Shown here one piece after another: positions 11,106 through 21,289 of a stretch of DNA of 64,000 nucleotides. Positions within the stretch are counted from its first letter, which is position 1. Each line of letters opens with the position of its first letter. The stretch comes from Chrysophaeum taylorii (lineage: Eukaryota > Sar > Pelagophyceae > Pelagomonadales > Pelagomonadaceae), in contig JAQMWT010000003.1 in assembly GCA_029834535.1 (NCBI GenBank), forward strand, positions 124,001-188,000. The letters are read 5' to 3'. The position numbers and the translations under genes were made by a program. The notes beneath the pieces are model-generated. The model was not told where the DNA came from. It made no database searches and worked only from the letters and a program-made list of their open reading frames with translations.

Positions 11106-11933
11106 CGCAGTCCACCACGACCAGGTGCTGTTGCGGCTTCCGATGCCGGATCCGGTTCCAAAGCCGCCGGCGAACGACGACGTTTTTTGCGACGTCGTGC
11201 CTCTTGCTTGTCTGCGCAAGCGTCAATGGCATCATGCACAGGAAACGATTCTTTCTGCCAATCCAATGCAGCGCGACCATCATCATTAGCCCTCTGCTTC
11301 TCGAAGTCACTATATTCAAAGGAGAGCGATTATGACTGTCGGTCCAGGGGTGCGAAAATTTTACGATTTAACCTTGTTGGATTGAGTGGAAACATCGCTC
11401 TGCACCTGTGATGGCATGTATATAAAATGATCTTCAAGTAGGTCACTCGAAATAGACTCACCACGCAAAGATGTGGCGGTCAGAATTGGACACAAACTAC
11501 AGAAAGACCAGGGAGGCGGAGCGTATAAGAATCAAGGAAGCGCAAAGGGGAATGGCAGGAGCAGCGAGATGGAGCAGAAGACGACGGAGAGATGCCAATA
11601 TCAAGAAAGATGATGGAAGAGACCAAGACAAAGATAGAGCAAACTGAAGACGCTGGACAAGAAACCCGCGTGGGGAGATTTTATTACTATGGCTGCCTTG
11701 CAGCAGGTCGCTTGCCTTTTGCCGGACTTCGATCGCAACGTCAAAGTGACTTGTCGTCATCTCAATTATGGGTGCCTGTTTCATCCAAAACTCTGAAAGG
11801 CCCCACATTCTGATCTCGCGTAGCAACTTTGGCCCCACATTCTGATCTCGCGTAGCAACTTTCCCTTCCCCTCCGAGTCGTTGTCGCCTGTCAAGATGTC
11901 GCGCGCCGCACGGTAGCTCTCTTGTTCAGGTTT
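11106..11933. other. Spacer with a 32-bp tandem duplication
   Basis: No gene recognised. GGCCCCACATTCTGATCTCG and the next 12 bases occur twice in tandem at 11,799-11,830 and 11,831-11,862. A 113-codon minus-strand frame (11,497-11,838) spans it but is hydrophobic and low in complexity, so I do not trust it. Confidence 0.45.
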
Positions 11934-12039
11934 TTATGACCTTCCCACGGAATCGTTGGCCTCGTAAAAAGACTCTGCATAATAAATTCGGCGCAGGAGT
12001 TCCCTCTTGTCAGGAAAAACCTCGAAAACATTCCCGGCT

Positions 12040-12409
12040 TCCCTGTCTGATCGCGAACGCGGACTCTGACCGGACTCTTTATCGTCACCCTCATCGTCTT
12101 CGTTCTTCTGGGAGGTCTCTTTGTTCTGCTGTGAGGGATCATCATTGTCGGTCGGAAACTGTCCTGAATATGGCACGTTATATTCAGGACCGAACTTGTG
12201 CGGTGGTCTATCGGCGCTCTCGGGTTCCCTGTCTGATCGCGAACGCAGACTCTGTCAGGACTCTTTATCGTCACCCTCATCGTATTCGTTCTTCTGGGAG
12301 GTCTCTTTGTTCTTCTGTGAGGGATCATCAATGTCGGCCGGAAACTGTCCTGAATACGGCACGTTATATTCAGGACCGAGCTTGTGCGGTGGTCTATCGG
12401 CGCTCGCAT
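12040..12409. repeat. Two-unit tandem repeat, 185-bp period
   Basis: Units begin at TTCCCTGTCTGATCGCGAAC at 12,040 and 12,225 and differ by scattered substitutions. They lie in the 3' coding part of the minus-strand gene; because 185 is not a multiple of three, a compensating length change or different frame use between the units is implied. Confidence 0.75.
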
Positions 12410-13457
12410 TGACTTTCATCGACTCGATTTGTTCTTCGAGTTGCCTGTTCCGCATTTGGTAAAGCTGGCATTGCTGTTCCTTCCTCCTCCGCTGCTCCCG
12501 AAGCTGCACAAAACGCATGTGAGTTTGATGGACGATTATGCATAGAGGAAAAACATTATTGGCCACATCGAGACAGGTCGGAGACGCTTTCGAGTGCGCT
12601 GGGAGAGCTCGCGACATCAAAGTCGCCAGGTGGTCCGTCGACGTGCGGAAACGGCGGTGCAACACGAGGAGGGTGTTCGTGATGGAGAGTTTGAGCTCGT
12701 CCAAATTCAGGTGTCCTCCATTCGAGAGGAATTGAATGGTGCCGCACAGTATGCAACCAATCGCAAACGACCGGTCGACCACGAACTGGCGCTCCCACCC
12801 TGAACTCGGGTTATTCCAATAATCATCATAAGTACCCTTAACAAAGATGGCAATGAGAGCACCACGAAACCCGCCACGGAGCTCGTGCTCGTACACAGAG
12901 GTCCATGGTTTCCGCACCGACGCAAGCCGCTTGACTTCGAACTCCGGAGGCTGAGCGGGAATCTTGGCTTCCGTCCAAAATTCGGCTTTTTCGTTGAGCG
13001 AAGAACACGTCCAAGACGGGGTCGGACGCGTACCCTTCAACGACGCGACAGCAACGCCCGACGACCTTGGTGACACGGGATTGGCGCCATCGCCTGTCGT
13101 AATCGTCACATAGCCAGACGTCGCTCGTTGTATATTTGGCGCCTCCGAGTGCCGTCCAAAGGCTTCGCCGACTACGTCGCTGATGGCAGTGCGATGGTCG
13201 ACGTTCATGTCGTCCGCGTGCCGAAAGACCAACTTGCAGAGTAAGATGACGCTATCCTTGCTGAAGACTTTCTTCACGACATCATCAGCGAGACCGATGT
13301 CAGCTCCCCTCAGCGCATCGGCAACAGTCGTTTTCCAGGCCACAGGGACTTGGATGTCCACCTTGCGGCCTTGAGTCTCCTTACGGCGCGATTTCACGAA
13401 TTTCGTGGCTGTCGTCGTCGGCGCCATGTCGTAGGTTGCCACAGGGCTCTCCTTCAA
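12255..13457 (-). CDS. Hypothetical protein, 400 aa, C-terminal coiled coil
   Basis: The longest uninterrupted frame outside the known elements; family not recognised. It has a basic N-terminus (residues ~1-35), a central region with several Trp (KPWTSVYEHELRGGFRGALI and DDYWNNPSSGWERQFVVDRS), a helical QLREQRRRKEQQCQLYQMRN segment near residue 330, and an acidic, Lys-rich tail. The TGA at 12,255-12,257 lies in the tandem duplication. The second unit, in the same frame, reads GDDKESGQSPRSRSDREAGN with glycine in place of this stop, and open frame resumes to 11,934. The original protein was therefore probably longer. Its upstream DNA (13,478-13,560) is shared with the inserted elements at 32.8 and 36.8 kb, so it may be a mobile-element gene rather than a host gene. 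Confidence 0.5.
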   Translation of the reverse strand: MKESPVATYDMAPTTTATKFVKSRRKETQGRKVDIQVPVAWKTTVADALRGADIGLADDVVKKVFSKDSVILLCKLVFRHADDMNVDHRTAISDVVGEAFGRHSEAPNIQRATSGYVTITTGDGANPVSPRSSGVAVASLKGTRPTPSWTCSSLNEKAEFWTEAKIPAQPPEFEVKRLASVRKPWTSVYEHELRGGFRGALIAIFVKGTYDDYWNNPSSGWERQFVVDRSFAIGCILCGTIQFLSNGGHLNLDELKLSITNTLLVLHRRFRTSTDHLATLMSRALPAHSKASPTCLDVANNVFPLCIIVHQTHMRFVQLREQRRRKEQQCQLYQMRNRQLEEQIESMKVNASADRPPHKLGPEYNVPYSGQFPADIDDPSQKNKETSQKNEYDEGDDKES

Positions 13458-13851
13458 ACAAGGAGGTGGGGGTTTAGGAGTAAACTCAAAGGTTAGCGAA
13501 CGTGCGCTGATGAAAGCAGCTTAGATTGGCGGGGGTGAGAGGGCCGAGCTGAAATGAGAGTGGGGTGGGAGGGTGTAAGGAGTGTAAGGTGTAAGGTGTA
13601 GGTAAGGACGGCAAGGCGTTAAACTAACCGTCCGGGCGACGCCAGGGGCCCGGCGGCCGAGAGACGGGTTAGCCTTCGGCGACGTCGGCGAGCAAATCAC
13701 TGATGTCGACGCCGTGTTGAAGCACGGCGATCTTCCGCGGCCCAACGGCCTCCGTGCTGAAGGGGAGGTCCGAGTTGAAGATGACTCGAAAGATATGGAA
13801 GTTCAAGTAGAGTAGCCAAGGCTACACCAGGCTACACAAAGCTACATTTCT
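13458..13851. repeat. Upstream spacer sharing sequence with two inserted elements
   Basis: 13,478-13,560 (GAGTAAACTCAAAGGTTAGC onward, then AAAGCAGCTTAGATTG) matches 32,757-32,850 and the reverse strand of about 36,810-36,900. The rest (13,560-13,850) has short GTGTAAGG repeats and no recognisable gene. The last bases (TTTCT) are the target duplication of the copia element. Confidence 0.6.
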
Positions 13852-13947
13852 TGTGACAACAAGAATGGGGCGTTACTCTAGCGATAAGGGAATGACGTAG
13901 GGATACTGGATACGTGGTGCAGGGGTAAGTGTCATAGCTTCCTCACA
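13852..13947 (-). repeat. 3' LTR of small copia
   Basis: Left-most 96-bp LTR. The adjacent interior on the sense strand is pyrimidine-rich, so no ordinary polypurine tract is evident. Confidence 0.85.
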
Positions 13948-14068
13948 CAGGTGCTGGACAAGAAAGAAAAGGAAAAAGGGGTAAGTGAGGCCTTCACACA
14001 GGTGCTGGAAAAGAAAGAAAAGGACAAAAAAAAGGGGGTCGTTCGATCGAAACGAACACCTGCTACCA

Positions 14069-14164
14069 TGTGACAACAAGAATGGGGCGTTGCTCTAGCG
14101 ACAAGGGAATGACGTAGGGATACTGGGTACGTGGTGCAGGGGTAAGTGTCATAGCTTCCTCACA
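14069..14164 (-). repeat. Middle LTR of small copia
   Basis: Third 96-bp LTR. It serves as 3' LTR for the full interior on its right and as 5' LTR for the deleted interior on its left, where a primer-binding-like sequence adjoins it. Confidence 0.85.
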
Positions 14165-14291
14165 CAGGTGCTGGAAAAGAAAGAAAAGGACAAAGAGGTA
14201 AGTGAGGCGCTCACACAGGAGAAGCGCGAAGGTGGAAAGAGACGTCATGAGAGGCATTGTGGCATAATAAGACAGGAGATGCGATGCGAAG

Positions 14292-16094
14292 TCACGAGGT
14301 GAGGTAACGAGCACGAAGCCGAAGGAAGGGAGGAGCTTCCGTACTACGGGTGAAGATTTCGCTGAGATTGTCAAGGCGGGGAATGTGTTGGAGATCAATG
14401 ATGTGATTGCGATGATATTCGGCGGTGCTGTAAAGCCGAATGTCAATGTGGCGGGTGCGCCTCGTGAGACACTGGAGACGGACTTGGGTGACGGTGGTGC
14501 TGTTATCGACATACATAGGTACCGTGTGACGAGGGAGATCAAAGTCGTCAAAAAGTAAGAGGAGCCAAGTGAGCTCAGCAGTAGCGGCGTAAAGAGCGAG
14601 CAATTCGGCTTCAAAAGATGAGCGGGCGAGGAGGTACTGCGCGCGGGAGCAGTAGGAGATCATAGAGCCACCAAGCAGAAAACAATAGCCAGTGGTGGAG
14701 TGGCGGTCATCAGGGTCGTCGGCCCAGCTGGAGTCGGAATAACCACAGAGACGAAGGGTAGAATCGCGACCAAGAACAAGGGCAAGATCTTGAGTACCAT
14801 TGAGATAACGGAGGGTATGAGATAAGGCGTGCCAGTGGGGTTTACCGGGATTGTGTGAAAAACGCGCACACTGATTGACGGACCAAGTGATATCAGGGCG
14901 AGTCATAATTGAAATAAATAGGATACAGCCAACAATACGACGAAAAGGGATGCGCGCCACGAAGATGTGATCTGGAGAGCCAGGAGCAGGACAATCAGCC
15001 GCAGAAAGATGAAGACCTTTGGGAGCGGGAGTCGGTTCAGGTTTACTGTTCATGAAGCGATGTTCGGTAAGGATTTCACGGATAGCATGGGATTGGTCGA
15101 CAGTGAGCGTGCGTCGAGGGCGATCACGCGTAATGCGAAGACCAACGTAAGTGGTGAGATCAAGCTCGTTGACATCAGTGAAGGCCTTGAAACGTAGGAA
15201 GAAGGCTTGGTAATGGCCAAGGCAATGACGAGGGTGCGCCACAAGAAGATCATCAACGACAAGAACAAGTCGCAGAACGACAGTGGAATTAAGCAACAGC
15301 TTGTAACTGCAAGTGTCACCAGATCCGCGGACGAAGCCACAATCGTTGACAAGGAGGCGTTCCAAAATAAAGCCACCTATTGCGACAAGCTTGCTTGCAA
15401 CCATACCAAGAGCGACGGAATTGTAAACGATTTTGGATCCATCTGTGGGTTGGCGAGGAGCATAGCCTTCGGGGGGGCAGACATTGATGTCTTCGTCAAT
15501 GGGAGCTTGGATAACAGCGGAGCTGACATCCAACTTGTGCAGATCCCAGTCATGAACTGCAACGAAGGTGAGAAAAAACCGAATGGTGACAATGTTGGCG
15601 ACCGGAGAATACGTATCGTGATAATCAATGCCGTGAACCTGGGTGTAACCGCGGACAACAAGGCGAGCCTTGTACGATTTTAAGCGGCCAGATTCATACT
15701 TCTTGCGGAGGACCCACTTTAAAGTGCAGATGTTGCCAGTAAAAGTAGAACGAACGCGAACGACATCTCAGCAGCCGAGCTGACCGAGGGAATGATATTC
15801 TTTGGCGATGGCTTGTAACCAGCCAGGGCGTCCAGGATTTGTATGAGCTAAAGCTTCGCGTAAATGAGTGGAAGTGATAGCGCCGTCATCAATATAAGAA
15901 TATTGAGATGCTTCTTCGGAAGCAGAGTAATAAGCGTGGACAAATTGGGGATCAACAAGGGTACGAGCTAGACAAGGGGGGAGGAAGACATAATGAACTA
16001 ACAAACGAAAGCTATAATAAGTAACATACCGGGAGTGACAGGAGGAAACAGAATCGACATTGCGTTGTGGACAAACGCTAGAATGTGAGTTCAT
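14292..16094 (-). pseudogene. Small copia reverse transcriptase and RNase H
   Basis: RT begins near 15,880 (REALAHTNPGRPGWLQAIAK, the usual EAL...W..A). A disrupted stretch follows, then a long frame 15,533-14,292. It has DVSSAVIQAPIDEDI (copia DVxxAFLxG region), the catalytic VLVVDDLLVA in place of YVDD, GCILFISIMTRPDITWSVNQ, and RNase H with LCGYSDSSWADDPDDRHSTT and SFEAELLALYAA. The end, VDNSTTVTQ and RHIDIRLY, is typical of copia RNase H. The shift near 15,700 makes this copy defective. Confidence 0.88.
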
Positions 16095-16228
16095 GGTTTC
16101 GCGAGTAGGTTCTGTTTCAGCGTAATAGGCGCTTTGGTCGACTTTGCGCGGTCGGCTCCGTTTGGCTCGACGTGATGGTGCACTTTTCGCATTGTTCGCT
16201 GATGGTTGTGGTATTGTTTCTGGGGTGA

Positions 16229-17705
16229 TCAGTCCCGATAAGGCCGGCTCCTTTGATCAAAAACAGGAGACAAGGGAGCAACAGCGGAAGACAAACGAGG
16301 GTCATAATAGAACAAATCGGGGAAACGAGAATCCACAAGGGGAGGAGTAAGGGGCTGGGAGGACAGGGACTTACGCATAGCACAATTCTCGGCGAAAACG
16401 ACATCGATGGAAGTGTGAATGACGGGACCGGTGGCGCGTTGAAGAAGGATACGAGAACCAGGACCAGCAGAGGGATGCCCAATGAAGATGCCAGTAATTG
16501 CTTTGGTAGGCCATTTGTCGCCAGTGAGAATAGCAGCAGGGCAGCCCCAAACACGAAGAAAATCGACGCGGGGCAAGGTTTCGTGAAGCATTTAATATGG
16601 CGTCAGGTAACCAGGGTTGGAGGCGTTTGGCATTCGCTCTGAGATGAAGTCAGCCGTTTCCATGGCCCAACGCCAAAAATCAGGTGGGCGGTGTGCATGC
16701 ACCAAAAGAGTTCGAGTAATATCAGCAGTTGCGCGAAGGGAGCGTTCCACAACACCGGAAAAAGCGTGCGCCTGTGAATGTTTGGATTGAGCAGCAGGAG
16801 CCCGTTTGATGGCGATGTTGTTGCCCAGACAGAAGGTTTCGAATTGGCCCATTCGTGACTTGTCACGATCTGTGTAGATGAGGGCAATACAATAAGGGTC
16901 GAACCACAGCACACAGGAAAAGTTCGAGTTGACGAGCGTTCGTGAGTGCATCGTGTCGAGGAGCAAAGTAACGTGTGCGGCGGCGCGTATGATCATCGAC
17001 AAACGTAAGGATGGCACGGTCTTGGTAAATGAAAGAAGGGACACCGGCAAACATGAGACCAGCGTGGATAATAAGATAGGGCGCAACGGCACGTGGGCGG
17101 TATAAAATTTCGTTTTCAGGAAGAGAGCTGGGAGTGGATTCACGTGGTTTACGATGGCCAACATGCGCAGCAGGCATTTCACCTAAAGCACAAGCAGGAC
17201 AAAAAGAAATAGACGCGGAACTTGGGAAGAGCGGTGCACCAACAGCGAGAGAAGACAAACGGCGGATATAAGAGGGACTATAATGACCAAGACGAGCATG
17301 CCAAATGTCGTAGGTGAGTTGGGTGCGTTGAGACACAACTGAAAAAGGACAAGGGTCGTGTACGCGAGGGCAAGAAGAAAATGCCACAAATGGGGAAACA
17401 AAGTCCGCGTAGGGCGCAGCGGTCGTATTGCCGATCCAACCGACGATCAAGAGGAGACCACAGCGACGAAGCAGAGGAATGACATGATGCGTCTGGCGGT
17501 GACGTAAGATTCGTTGAGGATGAGTAGGGCCAACATCCTGAATCGCATGACAATCGTAACCAGCTTGCTCAAGGGCATGGTCAGAAAGAATCCGTTTGTC
17601 ACCAAGGCCAGGAGAGATGAGTGTATGGGAATGCGATATGGATGCCATGAGGGGCGGAAAGAGTGGGTGCTGGAGAAGGAAGACCACGATTGTCAAGAGG
17701 ACCAA
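16229..17705 (-). pseudogene. Small copia integrase, frameshifted
   Basis: A GAG-pre-integrase zinc-binding motif is seen in IWHARLGHYSPSYIRRLSSL followed by FCPACALGEMPA (H-x-H and C-x2-C). The catalytic core has the first Asp in AILTFVDDHTR, the second in IALIYTDRDKS and the Glu in FSGVVERSLRATAD, the expected D, D, E order. The core is split between frames near 16,900 and 17,190. The tail (FLRVWGCPAAILTGDKWPTK) matches the usual copia post-integrase segment (LHxFGCxAYV-like). It would catalyse insertion of cDNA. Confidence 0.85.
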
Positions 17706-18740
17706 TGGAAGGGAACGTTAAGTGAGCTGTGCCAGAACCAGAAACAGAGCCTGTGCCGATAGCCGAGTTGATTGAGTGCTGTTGAGTGTTGTCAAGGTCA
17801 GTAAAGCCAGCAGGGGAATTGGAGAGATTGACGTTGGCACCCGTATCGTAGACAACGAGGCGAAGATTGTTGAAGTGAAGATAATCGCGCTCACGGGCGG
17901 TGAGCAGAGCGGTAAGGGAGTTGGTAGAAGATAATACTTGGTGAATGGTGGGGGAGATGGAAAAAAGATGGAAATTGAAAGACGGATAGGTGGGTGCAGG
18001 AAAAGACGGGTCAGGAGGGGAAGATATGGCGGTGGGAGGCGGAACAGAGGGTGTGGTGGAGGGTGGCAACGCAAGAAGCGGCGGAGAGGGTTGAGAGGGA
18101 GGCAAGAGTGGGATGGGGGCGGAGAGATAGTTTTGGTAGAATGGTGGATTTGGGCGAGGTGGGTATTGGGGACGAGAAAGAGGGCGGGTTGCGGCTTGGG
18201 AGAGTAAGTAGCGTTGGCGCTTGCGACAATCTTTCTTGTAATGACCAGGAATGCCACAAAAGTGACAAAGGTCAGTAGGGCGTGGGCGCTTGGGATTAGG
18301 AGAGCCACGGTAAAATGGAGGCTGGGGCCTGGAACGGAAAGGTGGGCGAGGGCGGGAACGTGGATTGAAGCGTAAAGCACGGGGATGATGGAAGCATTTA
18401 GCAGTGGGATGGTTGCTGCCACCACAAAAGTCACAACGATCGCGACGGCGGGGATCCTCACGTAGAGCAACGTTGACAAGCGAAGACTTGGATTGGAGAT
18501 AATCGAAAACTTTGCTGTTGAGGCGATCAACGAAACCATCATATGTGCGCAGTTTATGGTCAAGCGCAATGAGATTCTGAGACAAGATGGAGTCTGAAAT
18601 TTTGGTTTGAAGCAACTGCAATGCAAGAGCGTCAGAGAAATCTTGATGATGCCGAGCAACTTGAACTCCGGTGATGAACTTGTAAAGAAAGGACTCAAGA
18701 TCATCGAGATTATTGCACACCAGTGAATGCAGTGAAGCAA
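17599..18740 (-). pseudogene. Small copia gag C-terminus, zinc knuckles and protease
   Basis: Continues gag (LESFLYKFITGVQVARHHQD, ISDSILSQNLIALDHKLRTY). Two CCHC knuckles follow: CDFCGGSNHPTAKC and CHFCGIPGHYKKDC, the nucleic-acid-binding elements of nucleocapsid. A Pro-rich stretch leads to the aspartic protease active site VVYDTGANVNLSN, with the normal D-T-G-A. A frameshift near 17,650-17,700 precedes integrase. Confidence 0.85.
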
Positions 18741-18752
18741 TTGCAGACTGAG

Positions 18753-19094
18753 CTACGCGATCCCCATGGCCATGTAGACATCGGTAATGCGCTTATAAAG
18801 CCGCGTGAAGTTCATATCGCGGTTTTTACGGATATCCGCACGATCAGTATCATGCATCGGGAGGGCCATAAACAACGCAGAGTACCAACGTTGTTGCTTG
18901 ACGCCAAATTCTTCTTCAGAGCAGCCAGAGGCTGAGATAATAGTCCAAGTTTCGTTGGTCAAGATAATGCGATCGCCGGTGGAAATGATCATGTTTTCAA
19001 GACGACGTGTCCATTGGTGGAAAAGATGTCGCTCACCACTGAAGGCATCAAGTTTTTGCGAAAGCTTACTGTCCTTGATTTCGATCGAGGACAT
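18753..19094 (-). pseudogene. gag: Small copia gag, N-terminal part
   Basis: Start taken at MSSIEIKDSKLSQKLDAFSG just inside the 5' LTR. The sequence continues with FHQWTRRLENMI and QQRWYSALFMALP, the pattern of copia gag (UBN2/retrotran_gag) domains. A frameshift near 18,750 separates it from the rest of gag. Confidence 0.7.
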
Positions 19095-19178
19095 GTTAGA
19101 CGACAACGAACCGAACACGTAGCAATGAACTGAAGCCGAGAAGAAGTCGCCACGAAGCAAGCTCAGGTCGTCGTCGAC

Positions 19179-19194
19179 GAGCACCTGCTTACCA
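19179..19194 (-). promoter_or_regulatory. Primer-binding site of small copia
   Basis: Directly after the 5' LTR the sense strand reads TGGTAAGCAGGTGCTC. The equivalent place beside the middle LTR (14,055-14,068) reads TGGTAGCAGGTGTT. The first nine bases of the latter match the 3' end of initiator tRNA-Met (CTGCTACCA), so ordinary full-length tRNA priming is likely. Confidence 0.6.
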
Positions 19195-19290
19195 TGTGAC
19201 AACAAGAATGGGGCGTTACTCTAGCGATAAGGGAATGACGTAGGGATACTGGATACGTGGTGCAGGGGTAAGTGTCATAGCTTCCTCACA
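19195..19290 (-). repeat. 5' LTR of small copia
   Basis: 96 bp with TG...CA ends on both strands. It matches 13,852-13,947 almost perfectly and 14,069-14,164 with a few differences. Confidence 0.9.
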
Positions 19291-19334
19291 TTTCTATACA
19301 CTCGCAAATGTAGATTTTGCCAGACAATCCTTAG

Positions 19335-19601
19335 GGAGGGTTAAGGAACCATAAATTTGATTGAAGTGAATTAGCTTTCTGACACTGAGCGCGAAACCCT
19401 TGCCAAAATCAAAATGCGCCAGGCTCAATTCAAACTCGAGCCTTATGGCCGTTTTTGAGCCATTGGGACGCGTATAGGCGCGTCCGACGCGGTCTAGGAC
19501 GATGGCTGGGGCCCCGGCGGCCGTTCAGAACTTGCCTGATACGGTCACCGGGCTCCCCGAGGTAGTGAGTATGGCGGCACAGAAAAACCACTCCCGACCC
19601 C
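19335..19601 (+). repeat. 5' end of the repeated coiled-coil gene unit, copy 2
   Basis: Matches 9,592-9,870: same upstream DNA and the start MAGAPAAVQNLPDTVTGLPE. Similarity stops near 19,570, and a different repeat starts near 19,602, so this copy is a truncated fragment. Confidence 0.7.
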
Positions 19602-20011
19602 CTGCTGACAAAGGGGGCACTCACCGACTCGTCCAAGACCTCACTGAACGAGGAAAACACGGACTCGGGGTCGGGCATGCTCGCCACACACCTTGCTCAC
19701 GCTCACCAAGCCTCTCAACAAGATGGAGATATGGTATATGATAGCAAGGATGCTACAAGAATACTGCAAGGATGCTTCTCACAAGAGAGAGGTATGATGT
19801 CACTAGGAAGGTGGGGAAAGGCGTCCCGTTGAACGGGTATCAAGCCTCGCGAAAGGGAGGGTAAGCCTTAGCGGTCAGGAGTTGCCGCCACAGGACTCCC
19901 CTGGCGAGAATACGAGCTGCCCTCAGCGAGTCCGGCGAGAAGCACGAGCCTGGGCAGAATGAGCGTCTCGGGAACGAATCTTCTTGTAGACACGTTCAAC
20001 GACAGGTTCAG
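19602..20011. repeat. 410-bp direct repeat, left copy
   Basis: Nearly the same as 22,544-22,951 in the same orientation. On the minus strand it includes the last codons of the Gypsy-like gene (KKIRSRDAHS-type end) and downstream DNA. The two copies bracket the hAT relic. They are too long for a target duplication; they may be parts of LTRs or a local duplication. Confidence 0.75.
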
Positions 20012-20330
20012 ATTTATACCGCTATAGATGGCGGAGGATTCGCGACCGAACTCATGGTCCCTGGTTCAAATCTACCCCTGACTTATATGTCTCGATTTTC
20101 TTAGTCTTCCCCCGTGTCCAGACCGTCAAGCGTTGGCGAAAACGTCCGCGAGGAATACGTTTCTGGCCGGGGCGAAATAGCCTCCAAATTTACGCCGAGG
20201 CGGCGCCATGGTAGCGCCTGTGGCGAGCGATCGAATCTGAGAATACCGCCGGGGTCGGCGTCATTTCTTGAAATGGGGGCGCTTGTGGCGGTTACTAGAG
20301 CTTTATGTAGCGAGAAGTGTATGGTCTAAA

Positions 20331-20451
20331 TAGGCTAATCCGGAGAAGCCGCCCATACACACGTTTATACCGCTATAGATCCATGTATCTCATATCCTCC
20401 ACCATCTATAGCGGTATAAAAATGTGTATGGGCGGCTTCTCCGGATTATCC
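20331..20451. repeat. Palindromic MITE-like element
   Basis: Inverted arms of about 48 bases (GGCTAATCCGGAGAAGCCGC ... CCGCTATAGAT) around a short spacer. The same arm sequence recurs at the right end of the hAT relic (22,499-22,535), so it shares the TIR and is probably a non-autonomous relative. Confidence 0.65.
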
Positions 20452-21289
20452 TATTTGGACCATACACTTCTCGCTACACAAAGCTGTAGTAACCGCCACA
20501 GGCGCCCCCTTTTTAAGAAAGGACGCCGACCCCGGCGGTATTCTCAGATTCGATCGCTCGCCACAGGCGCTACCATGGCGCCGCCTCGGCGTAAATTTGG
20601 AGGCTATTTCGTCCCGGCCAGAAACGTATTCCTCGCGGACGTTTTCGTCAACGCTTGACGGTCTGGACACGGGGGAAGAGTAAGAAAATCGAGACATATA
20701 AGTCAGGGGTAGATTTGAACCAGGGACCATGAGTTCGGTCGCTCTCGCTACATAAAGCTGTAGTAACCGCCACAGGCGCCCCCTTTTTAAGAATGGGCGC
20801 CGACCCCGGCGGTATTCTCAGATTCGATCGCTCGCCACAGGAGCTACCATGGCGCGGCTTCAGCGTAAATTTGGAGGCTATTTCGTCCCGGTCAGAAACG
20901 TATTCCTCGCGGACGTTTTCGTCAAGGCTTGACGGTCTGGGCACGGGGGAAGAGTAAGAAAATCGAGACATATAAGTCAAGGGTAGATTTGAACCAGGGA
21001 CCATTATTGAACAGCGCTATATTATATTGCCAAAATATAATATCGTTTTTTTCTCGTTTTATATTGATATTATATAGAAGCCATTTTCAAATAAAAAACG
21101 CCTATACAAAATTAGACAAACCAACAGCCAACAGCCGAACTTTATATCTCGGAAATGCGCTCGTCGTCGAGCACTGCGGCGACGAAGGAGGCGTCATCAG
21201 CGACTGCGGCTGGGTCTTCGTAGTCGGAGCGCCCGGCCTCGAGAGGGGGCTCGTCCTCGTCGTGGCAGTTGCTCAGCGTCTACATGAGC

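Larger units (their letters stand above)
13852..19290 (-). mobile_element. Ty1/copia retrotransposon with 96-bp LTRs (small copia)
   Basis: The whole unit is flanked by TTTCT at 13,847-13,851 and 19,291-19,295, a perfect 5-bp target duplication, so it went in as one piece. It holds three LTRs: right (5'), middle, left. Order on the minus strand is gag, zinc knuckles, protease, integrase, RT, RNase H, as in Ty1/copia. The left part (13,948-14,068) is an almost empty second interior between two LTRs. Coding regions carry several frameshifts, so this copy is probably inactive. Confidence 0.9.

Noticed and set aside
13948-14068. Polypurine tract of the small copia in the AAAAGAAAGAAAAGGAC repeats
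   Set aside because: The purine run is on the plus strand while the element reads on the minus strand, so it is in the wrong orientation.
19602-20011. The 410-bp repeats as plain LTRs of a Gypsy element
   Set aside because: They include the last codons of the pol-like gene, so the repeat extends beyond any LTR.
20056-20085. tRNA-like T-arm (GGTTCAAATC) suggesting a tRNA gene or tRNA-derived SINE
   Set aside because: No A box, anticodon arm or acceptor stem can be folded around it; stem pairing is poor.
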